From contig NMRB01002014.1 in NCBI GenBank assembly GCA_002633025.1, positions 50,333 through 114,332 on the forward strand: a DNA stretch of 64,000 nt, written 5' to 3'. The stretch's first letter is position 1; every line of letters begins with the position of its first letter. The stretch is from Notospermus geniculatus (Eukaryota > Nemertea > Pilidiophora > Heteronemertea > Lineidae). A program made the position numbers and the translations under genes. This document shows positions 44,560-55,931 of this stretch, piece by piece. The notes under the pieces are model-generated. The model worked only from the letters and a program-made list of their open reading frames with translations, made no database searches and was not told the origin of the DNA.

Positions 44560-44890
44560 TGTGAGGTTAGCGAGACGGACTCCTGATCAGAGGGTGCCGG
44601 GTTCGATTCCCAGTCCTGACCAAGAAAAAACACGCTCGCTTGTGACCTTGAGCAAGTCACTTTGCCTCACTTGCTTCAGCCCACCCACGTGTAAAAGGGG
44701 TACCTGCTAGTAGCCGGTAGTGGTGGTATCTATGTGAATGTCAGTCCAAGAGTGCTGAAATCGGCTGCCGGGTCTGTAATACTCCCCGGGGAGTGGAGAT
44801 ATGAAATTGGAATGAACAGCTGGGGGTAATAATTGTGAAGTGCCTTGACACTTAAATGTAAAAGCCCACACATTATTTATTATTATTAAA
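44560..44890 (+). mobile_element. CORE-type SINE, nearly full length
   Basis: tRNA-like head with B box GGTTCGATTCCC (44600), then TGTGACCTTGAGCAAGTCAC TTTGCCTC and GTGTAAAAGGGGTACC. The tail is GAAGTGCCTTGACACTTAAA ... TTATTTATTATTATT. The core phrase is the one shared by MIR and other CORE-SINEs. Confidence 0.8.
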
Positions 44891-47157
44891 GGTTTGAAAC
44901 TTAAGTGTCACTAAGAAATAGATGCGGCCATAGCGTCAAATTACATGTATTTTTTTGTGGGCAGAAAATGTGGATGTTGAATTTTGCTATTTTCGCCTGG
45001 AATCCCAGATATCAGCAATCAACCTCGTTTCCATGTTATCTTTAAGACGACATGAAAACTACCCTGTTTCATTACTGAGGACGACCCTGAAGACGTGGTT
45101 GATCACCACAGCAAGTGATGAATTCTTGCTGACCGCGTTATTTTGCTGATGTAAGCGGGACAGTTTTCCCTCTTACACCTGCACTGATTACCAGCCAGAG
45201 GCTATCACTTCCCAAACTTAACCCATTCCATACTGTGCAATTCATTCTACACCCCAAAATTTACTCCAACTGCTACCTCCGCAACCTACACCACCACATC
45301 TGGCACCAAACCCTGGTTCCCCGCTGCCTATGAGTCAGCTCTTTTCAAACTTGAGAAAAGTGAAGCTTTTGAAAAAGTGAAAAGTGAAACTTGTGAAAAG
45401 TGACCTGTACATTTTTGTACTGGGAAAATTGGACAAAATGGGGTGGGTATAAAACGAATGCACAAGACCTAATACATGTAAAAAGACCAAGTAAAAGCAA
45501 AGACCGTACTAGGTATAAAACGAAGATCCAGTAAATAACGAAGACCCTAGGTAAATACGACGACCCTGGCCAAAAACTGAGACAGAATAATTCATAGGTC
45601 TTGGTACACACCCTCAAAAAACGCTGCTTTATCGCCAACATCTCTTCATTTTAAGGAAAAAAAGCAATGCGATTAAAGAAGATTAAAGAAATTTTCATCT
45701 GCAACAGGATAATGTAAGGTTTACTCTCAGGCGGCCAACAAAAACTGCTTATTTTCATGCCAGAAATAAATGTAAATAACGTTAGGAAAAAAAGTCGGGC
45801 AGATCTCTCGTAGCGCCACGTCGTGACTTTAGTTCCGCCCGGTGTAGCAGTAAATAGTGTCCCCCTGTAAAAAGTGTCCACTTCTATTGTTGAATGACGG
45901 ATTAACCCTTTCGGTCCTAATAGTAAGTAAAAAGGGTCCATTTCGTAACATGAATTTCTGATGTCCCTACAAAAACGCTTCTAGCTCCCAAAATATGCCA
46001 CCAAAACTGGTGACAAGACGCTCATTCTGGAGGCAACTTAATGGGCCACGACCTCATGCAGGTTTGCTTCTTCCAAAATGTCTGTGAAAGAAACAGGCCA
46101 GAGCCGAAGATGCAAGTTGTGAGGAAATACTCGCATTCGGCCTACGTTTTCGTCGGGTTACCAATCTTTAAACGGCTACATCTCGATAACCGTTGCTCCT
46201 ACGCGTCTGAAAATTGGTCAAAATGAAGATACTTTTTTCTACTCTTTCTTCTGGCGCCAGTCGCGTCGTCGTAGCTGCTTCCGTTCCGGAGATATGGCCA
46301 TTTTGTCACAACAGGTCAGACTTGCACTTTGGAGTCTGTCAATCTAGACCTTGGGACAAACGTTAAAACGCAATTTTAGCCAGGTTTCTTCGAACGGAGC
46401 AAAATCGCGTATTGAGGGGGGGGGGGTAGTCTCGCAATAAAAAATATGCAAAGCAGACATCAATCGGTCAATTGGTTACGATTCTAGGTCAATTTGAATG
46501 TGCGAGGGTGTGTGGTACAGGCCTATCTCGACCAAAGTCCAGACTCGGCACGAAGGGGTTAAGCGGCATGGGTATAGAAACCAATTGTCATAGATTAGAA
46601 TGAAACAATAGGATCTTTTGTTCCCCGGACAGTTTTTCCTAGGGCATTCTTTCCCTTCAAACCTGTTCCCAATTAAAAGCTAACCATACAAAATAAACAA
46701 TACCACGGATTGATATATTACAAAGAAACAAAAACCAAATAGGCGTTCTCTTTTTTTCTCTGAACTGATAATCGATCCTTTATCAATATTATCAATATTG
46801 TTAATATTGTATCTGTTCGTGTCATTATGGTATTACTCACACTGGGGAATCAAATTGTAGTTCGATGTTATATTTTATCCTGGTTTTATAAGGAACCTTT
46901 TCCCAGTTGTTTCGAAAAAGTGACATTCCCGTCTGATTTGATTCATAGTCGAGGATATTCCACGCAATTTGATTTCGGCTTGGTCAATTTTACGACTACT
47001 TACCGGACACCGTGAAATGCTTTTCACTGCTCCCCGGTTTGCCAATGCCACCCCACCCAGCAAAAGATTGATGGAATTAACCGCGACCCGACAATGGGGG
47101 AAGCACTGATAAACATCATTCAGTGTTTGAGTGTCCGCCACACAATAAAGCGGACAG
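44891..47157. other. Intergenic sequence
   Basis: No gene recognised. GTGAAAAGTGAA-type short repeats occur at 45350-45400, a GGGGGGGGGG run near 46418 and ATCAATATTATCAATATTG-like repeats near 46783-46810. Confidence 0.45.
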
Positions 47158-47230
47158 TGTAGCCCATCTCACAGTGCCACGATGCCTATACGAATGCTAC
47201 GAAGTGCTTTTGTAGAGGGATCGTGGACTT

Positions 47231-48503
47231 AAGGCTCCAGTTCCATAGAGTTCACGTTTTCACGTTTTCACTTTTCACTTTTCCCCTTTCATTTTTAGCT
47301 CACTCGTGAGCTTTTATCGTCCTGCGGCGTCCGTCGTCCGTCGTCGTCGTCCGTCGTCCGGCGTTGTCCGTTAGCAGGGCACGTTTCGTAACCGCTGGAG
47401 CTATTGATCTGAAACTTGGTACATATATACCCCTAGGTCAGATGACCTACGACACCAAGTTTCGGTCCGATTCGATTCTTGGCTTGGCCTCCAGGTGGCC
47501 AAAACCAAAAACACAAAAAGTGCAATAACTCCTGAACTAATGACTGGATCGTCTCCAAATTTTTATCATAAGTGTATCTAATTAGAATACATAACATATA
47601 TAACGGGTTTTTGATTTGACCTACTTTTCAAGGTCATAGAGGTCAAAGTTCTACAAAAGTGACGAACCTGCCACAGGTCTTCATTATTTCACCGAGCATC
47701 TTCATATCTTTCATAAACATGTATTAGAGGGGTACCTTCAAAACTACCGAGTTTCGGTCCGATCGGACATCCAATATGGCCGCCAGGTGGCGTAACCTGA
47801 AAATCGACCAAGTGCTATAACTCAGGAACGGCTTGACCCAGAGTGCTCAAACTTGATATTTACCTCTCTCTAGGTGACCTTTACAAGCACGTCAAATTTC
47901 GGCCTGATTAAACTTCCAATATGGCCGCCAGGTGGCGCAACCCGAAAATCATGAAATGTGCTATAACACAGGAACAACTTGACCTAGAGCGCTCAAATGT
48001 GCTATGTGGCTCCCTCTAGATGACCTTTATGTGCATGTGAAGTTTTGGCCCGATCGGACATCCAATATGGCCGCCAGGCGGCATAACCCAACAATCATTG
48101 AGGTCCTGCAACTTGGGAATGACTTGACCCAGATTGCTCATAACCGACATGTACCTCTCTCTGTCATTACACTGTTATGTCCAAACGAGTGAGCACATGG
48201 TCCATGGACCATTTCATTCTCGTTTTACGATTCATCTTTGATTTAGAGGGTTGGTTCCACAGAATTCACGCCCAAAAGAATGAGCATGTTCATTCCTCGT
48301 GTCACGGGTGATTTTCATTTATTCACGCATGAAATGGATCGCACTTGTCCGAAGGTAGAAAAATGACACCAATGGAACCCGCATCATAATAAATACATTG
48401 CCCATTCTTAGGTTCACCCGTGAAACATGACAATTCACGCTTGAACCGTGCAAAAAGGTCAATTCATCGTGAAAACGTGAACTCTATGGAACGGGAGCAT
48501 AAT
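47231..48503. mobile_element. Middle element of the nest
   Basis: Arms GGCTCCAGTTCCATAGAGTT CACGTTTTCAC and GTGAAAACGTGAACTCTATG GAACGGGAGC are nearly perfect complements. Inner sequence is rich in TTCACG and GTGAA. It is interrupted at about 47297 by the inner repeat. Confidence 0.82.
47297..48215. mobile_element. Inner repeat, GCTCACTCGTGAGC ... CGAGTGAGC
   Basis: Begins TAGCTCACTCGTGAGCTTTT ATCG with a CGTCCGTCGTC run. It then has three or four diverged about 150-base units with CCAATATGGCCGCCAGGTGG CG, TAACTCAGGAACGGCTTGACC and TTTCGGTCCGATCGGACAT, and ends AACGAGTGAGC. It is related to the 302-base tandem repeat at the start of the window. Confidence 0.75.
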
Positions 48504-48746
48504 GTTACAATGGGTACGATTATCACGAGGCCTCTACGAAGTGTCTAGGAACCCTGTAGGAAGTCATTAGGAAAGCAATAGGGTGCCATCACGAATATAT
48601 ATGCTGTAAGGGCCGGTATGCTCTGCTTTCATGGCTTTGGCCCTCCTCTGTGTTCTATTGTAAATTTATCTTGTCAAACAAACGGTTTAAATACAAATAC
48701 AGAGGCATCGTGGTCGGAATCGTGGCAGTGTGAGATGGGCCTTACA

Positions 48747-49620
48747 CCGTCACAAAACGGGAATAGGACGATCAGCTGAAACGTGCATGGTACCTGCAAG
48801 TTCTCGGTCTTTTGGCTCTAAGATCAAAGTGCACTACCTGCAGGTGAGCCCATTTCAGGTGAACCATAGGTTCCTGACATCACACAGCGACGTATTGCAG
48901 GCATTCAAATTCAACGAAATATGTCAAAGAAAACAGCCTTGATATGCCTTATTCAGTGCATGATGTACTGTCATGCAAGCATCAAAGTGACGTTGTTGGA
49001 ACGTATCTCATCACAGTATCACCATCAGGAACACAGCAGTGTTTTCTACACACGGTCCCTCTTTCATTGCTCGACAGCTAACGCCATTCAAGGAAATTCC
49101 CCAAGTTTTTATTTCGACTTCGTGTCGCTGCAATGCGAAATGCACAGATTCAAATTTTGGGTTGAAGATAACCGGCGTGCCAAGCTTCCTGTCGGATTCT
49201 GGAGGAAAAAGGTATAGATATCTGTTCGTCGTTTCTATGACTTAATCGTTCTTTTGGGTTTCTCATTTTCCCCGCCGCTGGCTGAGCATCAGCAATGCGT
49301 CCCCCTTCATAGGCTTTGCGTCATCAACAATGGGCTACGTCAAGTAATCATGCGCCAAAAATCAGAGATCTCATTGAGATTCAGATGATCCGATTGAGAT
49401 GATCTCGACATTGAGATCATCTTCGGATTCTTGAAATGTCAACGAATGCTTCCCGTTTTATTCACTCATGGTGACCCAATACAAAAACTTTGTTGTTAAC
49501 TAGAGGTATTATCTCCATGGTTCATCCTGAGGGCTTACTGGAAAATGTGGTACAGGCGGAACGGAATCACTCTCGTACCTAATCTTGCTGTCCTATCCCA
49601 AATGCACTTTATTTGAGACA
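48747..49620. other. Intergenic sequence with one weak ORF
   Basis: A 98-codon frame at 48921-49217 (MSKKTALICLIQCMMYCHAS ... CEMHRFKFWVEDNRRAKLPV) has a hydrophobic start and ends near a GTATAG donor-like site. No family recognised; it may be an exon or chance. Confidence 0.35.
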
Positions 49621-49621
49621 T

Positions 49622-49695
49622 GGACCCATATTCATGAAACTATTTAAGTCTAAGTGTGACACTTAGACTAAGTAGTTTCATGAATATGGGTCCTG
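49622..49695. mobile_element. Short hairpin, GGACCCATATTCATGAAAC
   Basis: Arms GGACCCATATTCATGAAACT and AGTTTCATGAATATGGGTCC with inner TAAGTCTAAGTGT / ACACTTAGACTAAGT; essentially one stem-loop. Confidence 0.85.
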
Positions 49696-50022
49696 GAATC
49701 GCGGATGGTTGGGAGCATTGATTATTCCGTCACGCACGTGTTTTTCAAATCATTTTCTTTATTGACAATTCATCGCAGGGCAATTCCACAACTTATAACC
49801 TTGGCTGCGACCGGAAAAGACTGCAAGTAGGCCCTAATGATAGGCCCAGTGGGCTCTACAATCCGCCGCTGTGATAAGCGTAGGCCTACTGCTTTGCCAA
49901 TGATAATCGGTGAGTTGTGGCATAGGCCCCGGCGCATGCATGAGGCAAATCTAGATCGGCGTGCAGGGCAGTGTCGCAATGATTCCACCTGTTCCGTTCC
50001 GTTCCGCTTTTTCAAGTAAGCC

Positions 50023-51421
50023 CATCCTGAGAACATCAGGCGTCCTTACTGCTCGCTCCCTTCGTCACCGCAGACAAACCCCTGAGAGATTTCGCTTGAT
50101 TTGCTGGGGTATTTGGCGCCTGAGAAAATGCGCCCAATCGGCGAACGCCATTTCTGAGTCACCTTAAGATGACAGGCATTACACGTAGATTGTACCGTAG
50201 TGTCACGCACAACACAGTGCTGAAAAACCTCAGCTTCCCCACCTCAACCTAACTAGAGATCAGTTACACGTATACATGTATAACGGCCTTTGTAATATTC
50301 ACAGCCAAGCAGCTGACTATGGCATGATATCCGTTGCAAAATTCGACACCAAACATATTTATGTTGGAAGTGTATATTTGCATGGGACATACACATTTAT
50401 GTTCGATAAAACTTAATGTGTGCATGCGATAAAGTTCATATTCATGTTCGATGTTACATCTATGCATGGGCTAAAATTACATTTATGTTCGATGCTACTT
50501 CCGGTTTCATGCGAACTCGGAATTGTGGGTAATCAAAACGTAACATGTGCGTATGGTAAAAGTTCACATTCATGTCCGATGTCACATCCATGCATGCGCT
50601 AAAATTACATTTATGTTCGATGTGACTTCCGCTTTTGTGCGAACTCGGAATTCTGGGTAACTTTGAAAGGATGACCCTGATTGGCTCCCGTGTTTTAAGG
50701 CCATGTAAATGAAATAGTTGGTTAACATCCTTCGACTCTCAATTGTCTGAGGAGGGCGGGAGGTCTTTTAAATTTTTTTCTTGAGTTTGAGATGCATGTT
50801 ACCATGGTAACCATCTTGATGAGGCCGAATTTGATTNTACGTTTTGATTACCCACAATTCCGAGTTCGCATGAAACCGGAAGTAGCATCGAACATAAATG
50901 TAATTTTAGCCCATGCATAGATGTAACATCGAACATGAATATGAACTTTATCGCATGCACACATTAAGTTTTATCGAACATAAATGTGTATGTCCCATGC
51001 AAATATACACTTCCAACAGAAATATGTTTGGTATCGAATTTTGCAACGGATATCATGCCATAGTAGACATCACCCTGACATTATTATGCCGACGATAAAC
51101 CTATCCTACACCGCTGGATTCAATCTAAGTTGAGTTCAGCCTATCCTACATTCATCGCGCAGAATGTATATCATTCTCAGGCCACACGTCGCCAAACAGA
51201 TACGCCGCTGGAGTTATTTCATGTTGACCTGCTGGGTCAGCTTTTGTTCAAACCTGCGTAGTTATGTGTAACAATCACCGGCCTACTTGGGAGGAGATGG
51301 TGGGGATGAACATTTGCTGGAATGGCTTTGATACTCCACTGATTCAGGCGTATTCTCTCAGGGGTTTGTGGGCGGTGACGAAGGGAGCGAGCACTAAGAA
51401 CCCCTGATGTTCTGAGGATGC
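50023..51421. repeat. Large inverted repeat, about 1.4 kb
   Basis: An inner arm of about 225 bases (50317-50543) is repeated almost perfectly in reverse at 50838-51062 (GGCATGATATCCGTTGCAAA ... GGGTAATCAAAACGTAA). An outer, more diverged arm pairs 50023-50100 with 51343-51421 (CCTGAGAACATCAGG; GCTCGCTCCCTTCGTCACCG; CAAACCCCTGAGAGA). The spacer holds a second diverged copy of the TTATGTTCGATG-ACTTCCG motif. An N sits at the inner arm boundary (50837). Confidence 0.85.
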
Positions 51422-51747
51422 AATGGTTGGAACTTGGAGGAATTATACTCCTCCAAGGTTGGAATGAGCATCATCTCCTTCCTAAACTCCTCTCGATAAT
51501 CTCCCCTTTCCCTGCAGAGGGAAGGTTTGCCAAGCGAATTATGAATTGTTTATACAGCCCAGTTTCCACTACTGCGGACTCCGTTGCTGTTTGAACACAG
51601 GGTTTTGGAGAATCTGTCGATGGTGTTTAACAATACATGGTGTGTTATGGTACCTATTATCTATATTATAATTGACGGTGGCGCTTTAACTTCGAACACG
51701 AACTCCTCCGTGGAAGAAACTTCCAATGATTTGCAATGCCCACTAGC

Positions 51748-51822
51748 CTGGTTTCGCTGGCCACCGTGCAGATGGCGCTGCGTACGCAACACCATCTACA
51801 CGGTGGCCGACGGAACCAGGTA
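51748..51822. mobile_element. Short hairpin element
   Basis: GCCTGGTTTCGCTGGCCACC GTG pairs with CACGGTGGCCGACGGAACCA GGT, with inner GATGGCGCTGCG / CGCAACACCATC. Confidence 0.8.
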
Positions 51823-52396
51823 TAATGCATTGTCTTCAAGGGTGATCAGAAAGTAGGAAATTCAGCACATAAAACTGCTGCTATCTGCTTCCCATAGGCC
51901 TAGATTATTTTCCGAGGAGTTGGCCCCCACTAAACATTTTCCTCCCACACAGAGACGTCCAGCAAAATGTCCAGGGGGTAAGTGTCTGGGGGGTAAATGT
52001 CCGGGGGGTAAATGTCCTGATACCCTCTGGCCACATGCATCCTGTGAATGTGCTCGCCACGGGTACCATGCTAGTTATTCTAAAATGAGGGAACCCGCTC
52101 GACTTTTTTATGAGGCCAGGGAGGAGCGCTGCGAGCGGCTGTACCGGAGACGTCAAAACAGAACAAAGCAATACAAAAAACGTCGCGTAGTGACTCCACT
52201 AACACAAGAGGACTGGTACGAAACGTCGAAAAAAAGAGGTACAAAGCGCCTCCAAGCGGCAGTAGTTTGCGGGTTCCCCATTAAAAATGTCTCATTCATA
52301 TTTATCTTTGTGCAGGGCAGGGTAACGAGGTGTAAGTCCATTTTCTTTCATCTTTTATTATTTGATGCATCACGAATGCATGGGTCCTGCTGCGAA

Positions 52397-52520
52397 CCCG
52401 TTGAGGTATACCGTATACGGACACGCTAGTTATCAAAGGCTTCACAAATGGTTCGCGACCGTGAAGCCATTGTTAGCCGGCGTGTTCGTATAGCGTACCT
52501 CAAAATGAACGCAGCCTAAA
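52397..52520. mobile_element. Palindromic element, GAGGTATAC-GTATACGGACACGC
   Basis: Left TTGAGGTATACCGTATACGG ACACGC and right GCGTGTTCGTATAGCGTACC TCAA. Related to 34655-34756. Confidence 0.75.
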
Positions 52521-52530
52521 CGCCCGTTAA

Positions 52531-52670
52531 GGCTAGGGATACACTGAACGCGATTTACCCATCGCGCGCGTTGTTTCTTTGTTATTTCATGCAGCAATGC
52601 CTCCGAAACAAAAGAGATTCGTGCGAAAATCGCGTGCGATGGGTAAATCGCGTTCAGTGTATCCCTAGCC
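52531..52670. mobile_element. GGCTAGGGATACACTGAACGC MITE, copy 1
   Basis: About 40-base arms GGCTAGGGATACACTGAACG CGATTTACCCATCGCGCGCG and the complement. The core is in the opposite orientation to copies 2 and 3. Confidence 0.88.
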
Positions 52671-52999
52671 TAAAAAGTCCACTAGAGCGTATTGCCGTTG
52701 CGGTGGCCGCGGCGGCAAACCGCGCGAAATTCCACCGTGAATGCAAAAATGGGTTTTGCTCTATGTGTTTCCAGTAGAACTGAGCCAATTTACCGAGGCA
52801 AACTCCGCCAGCGGGGAAAATTCGATTCTACAGCGATTTACCGCACGGATTTTTTAACCACAGTATTGGATTCCCCCTGTTCAACAAATCCGCCCGACCA
52901 CCAGCAAACAGCGCTCGCGATTCACCCATGTCACCGCTCAAGTAGAAACATCTCACAAATTATACCTTATTTAGAACGACCTTACATTATCCGACGTTA

Positions 53000-53139
53000 G
53001 GCTAGGGATACACTGGACGCGATTTACCCATCGCGCGCGATTTTCGCACGAATCTCTTTTGTTTCGGAGGCATTGCGGCATGAAATAACAAAGAAACAAC
53101 GCGCGCGATGGGTAAATCGCGTTCAGTGTATCCCTAGCC
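53000..53139. mobile_element. GGCTAGGGATACACTG MITE, copy 2, TTA target duplication
   Basis: Flanked by TTA at 52997-52999 and 53140-53142, typical of PIF/Harbinger-type elements. Core CGCACGAATCTCTTTTGTTT CGGAGGCATTGC. Confidence 0.88.
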
Positions 53140-53219
53140 TTAGGCTACTTAGGAACTTCAGCACATAAAACTGCTGCCATCTGCTTCCCATAGGCCTAGA
53201 TTAGCCTTAGGCTAGGGAT

Positions 53220-53349
53220 ACACTGAACGCGATTTACCCATCGCGCGCGATTTTCGCACGGATCTCTTTTGTTTCGGAGGCATTGCGGCATGAAATAACA
53301 AAGAAACAACGCGCGCGATGGGTAAATCGCGTTCAGTGTATCCCTAGCC
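53220..53349. mobile_element. GGCTAGGGATACACTG MITE, copy 3, TTA target duplication
   Basis: Flanked by TTA at 53217-53219 and 53350-53352. Almost identical to copy 2, hence recent. Confidence 0.88.
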
Positions 53350-53508
53350 TTAGTGCGAGTGGAAAATGTGTGCTCTGTCTGAATACACTAGACCTAGAGT
53401 AGTTTTTTAATGTGTGCTGAAAATAAAAGCATTGATTCTTTGAAGGCGATCATTTTGGGGATCTTCACGAGGAAATGAGTCCTCTATCTGCACTACCTTT
53501 GTACTTTG

Positions 53509-53571
53509 AAAATACCGTAAAGTTCAATACCGAGGGGCAGTCCCTCTGTATTCAACGTTACGGTATTTTCG
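53509..53571. mobile_element. Short hairpin AAAATACCGTAA
   Basis: GAAAATACCGTAAAGTTCAA TACCGAGGGG and CCCTCTGTATTCAACGTTACGGTATTTTC fold on themselves. Confidence 0.75.
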
Positions 53572-54072
53572 GGGCTTCAAGTGCGGAAGGGCATCAAACC
53601 ACACTCGGCGATATTGACGTAATGTAGAAGTAGTCGGGGTCCTCGGAGAAAACCAAGATGTCGCGGAGAACGACTGGCCTGGTGATCGACCCTGCGATAC
53701 GTCATGGGATCGGAAGCGGATGTTTTTCCAACGCCACTCCGACAGCCCCGAAAAGGCGAAGAATACCAGGGGGAACAAGAAATCTCGCGAGGGAGATAAT
53801 AGCCTACTATTTTGAATATACATGTACACATGTTGATAGAGACATGCGAGTAGAACCTCGCTATTGCGGACACCCTTGGGACTGAGCTCAGCTGTCCGTA
53901 ATAGTGAGGTGTCCGCAATATTGAAACTCCATCAATAACGGACACCAGGTGGCTCTGTAGTAGGTCAATGGTATTCATTCCCTTGATGGCTCATTCTACT
54001 GTATTTGAGGGCAAGGGTAAACTCAAATCAGGAATGATTTCATTTTATGTAAATTGTTGCTTAGAAAACTAT

Positions 54073-54190
54073 GGGCCGTATTCTAGAAGCTTCCTTAAGT
54101 GTAAGGTCGACCTTAATCTTTTGTATTCTGCCCTGCAAACAATAGCTAAAGGTCGACCTTACACTTAAGGAAGCTTCTAGAATACGGCCC
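54073..54190. mobile_element. Perfect hairpin, GGGCCGTATTCTAGAAGC ends
   Basis: Arms GGGCCGTATTCTAGAAGCTT CCTTAAGTGTAAGGTCGACC and exact complement; loop about 35 bases. Confidence 0.88.
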
Positions 54191-54851
54191 TATATCTTGA
54201 ACAATTTAGGCCTACAATTCACAAATATTTTCAACAGCATAATATTGAACAATCTTTGAAAACAAGAATCAGGCAGCTTGTTAAGACCACAGTTAGCTAT
54301 GCATTACTAAGTGGAGAGTGGGCTGTGTTTCCATCACATTTGCCATTTTTCAACAAGCACTTTTTCATTACACTCCTTTATTTAGAAAAGAAAGAGACCA
54401 AAGTTGACTGCCCAGCATTAGCCTAGTTTTCCATGCAGAATCACGAACAACGGACTATTAAGACAAGAGAGTCCAAACAGAGCCGTTGTCCCACCAAACT
54501 AAAGAATTCAGTAATTCAGTGTGTTCAGGTGTTAATTAAAAGTGATCAGTACATGTATGATCATAAACAATCAATGCACATGTAATTAGCACCCCATGTT
54601 TGGTCATTTAATCACCTACCACTGACCACTTTGTAAATGAAAACTTTGAAAATGGCTTCAGATTTTCACCTGCTGTCCGTAATAGTGAGGTTATGGAACC
54701 CAATTTTCCAGAAATCAACTGTCCGTTGTCCTGAATAGTGAGGTGTCTGCTATATTGAGTTAAATTTATATTGAAAATGGCTTGGGAAAATTCGGGACTG
54801 GACAGATCTGTCCGTAATCTTGAGGTGTCCGCTGTATTGAGGTGTCCGTTA

Positions 54852-55005
54852 AGCGGCCCATACACGATCAATATTATTGCACAATATGAGGATCACAATG
54901 GGCAATATTATTGCCAATCTTTCTTCTACCCTTCATGCGAAAAGCACACGACCACCCATTTGGGCCCCATATTGTGCAATAATATTGCGCCGTGTATGGG
55001 CGGCT
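54852..55005. mobile_element. Harbinger-like MITE with TTA target duplication
   Basis: Arms AGCGGCCCATACACGATCAA TATTATTGCACAATATG and complement ending GTGTATGGGCGGCT. Flanked by TTA (54849-54851, 55006-55008). Inserted in the TGTCCGTAATAG element three bases before GGTGAGGTTCTACTG. Confidence 0.85.
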
Positions 55006-55396
55006 TTAGGTGAGGTTCTACTGTATTATATTAGGCTATTATCCCTACCTTACATTCAACCTGATTGGGTCACCTGGTGACCATATTGAGCCATTACTTT
55101 ATTGTCCTTGATTTTTCCGCCGGCAAAAATTACGCCTGTAATAAGTGACCATTTGTGTCCATTTTTGATGTAGTTATTGTTTGTGTGGGTTATTTTCTCG
55201 TGTCCAGCAGATAAAGATCTGAGAACGTTTGGTGGACGCTCGCGCCTTCAAATAACCATAAACTTGCACCCGGAGGGCGGCTATCGTCTTAGTGAAGTAA
55301 TATGTCGACCGAGTTTGTTTCTCACGTGCAATGAAGTTCGTTTCGTAAGAAAACGAAGTAGAAAATCATTTCCTGTGTAAGACCAGTGCTGACATC

Positions 55397-55508
55397 ATGG
55401 CGGCAGTCATTATTAGTTTATCGGGCTGTGATGCATTGTGGGATATATGGCAGAAACAACAAATGAACAATCCCTGGATTTTCCTCCAATGAACGGCAAG
55501 TTCAGTAT
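55397..55508 (+). other. Candidate start region of an unknown transcript
   Basis: An ATG in strong context (A at -3, G at +4) opens a 31-codon frame MAAVIISLSGCDALWDIWQK... stopping at 55490-55492. A second ATG at 55447 opens MAETTNEQSLDFPPMNGKFS and meets a GTAAGA donor-like site at 55509. Either could be a 5' exon for the ORF at 55932; not proven. Confidence 0.3.
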
Positions 55509-55931
55509 GTAAGACAGGTGTAGGGTCTGCTTTGACAAGCCTAAAAATGCCAGAAACCTACCAGTGACTGATAAGCAGATCAGTTTGGCCTCATGTTAGC
55601 CTGTACCATGAATCTGGTTCATCGTGGCATTATGAGGCTGATTGTTGATGAGTGGAGTGTTTGTGTAATAAAAATCCTAACCCTGATGAGAGTTTACAAC
55701 TTTCGCGTCAGATCCCTGTGGCTATGACACGGTGTGTAAGGAACTGATGTCCCGTGTGGATTGAACTCTTATATCTATCCGTCAAGAGCCCCCCCACCCC
55801 CCCCCACCCCCATTTTAACTCCTTATACCCTTCATCAAACCACGAAACACCCCACGTGACCCATCCAGGCCTGACAAAGCTCGGGCCGCCTGTGGTTCGT
55901 CAACAGAGCTCACAAAAATGTCAACCAACTA

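Larger units (their letters stand above)
47158..48746. mobile_element. Outer element of a three-level nest
   Basis: Ends TAGCCCATCTCACAGTGCCA CGAT (47158) and ATCGTGGCAGTGTGAGATGG GCCTTA (48746) are complementary. Subterminal TACGAAGTG and AGGCATCGTGG words recur at both sides. It is interrupted at about 47231 by the middle element. Confidence 0.8.
53848..55022. mobile_element. TAGAACCTC / TGTCCGTAATAGTGAGG element with two insertions
   Basis: Starts AGTAGAACCTCGCTATTGCG GACAC and ends GGTGAGGTTCTACTGTA (complement). TGTCCGTAATAGTGAGGTGT CCGC recurs at 53895, 54675, 54720 and 54810. Hairpins at 54073-54190 and 54852-55005 lie inside. Confidence 0.75.

Noticed and set aside
51920-52429. 169-codon ORF with Gly/Lys-rich start
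   Set aside because: Short GGGGGTAAATGTCC repeats and then unrelated sequence; no family pattern.
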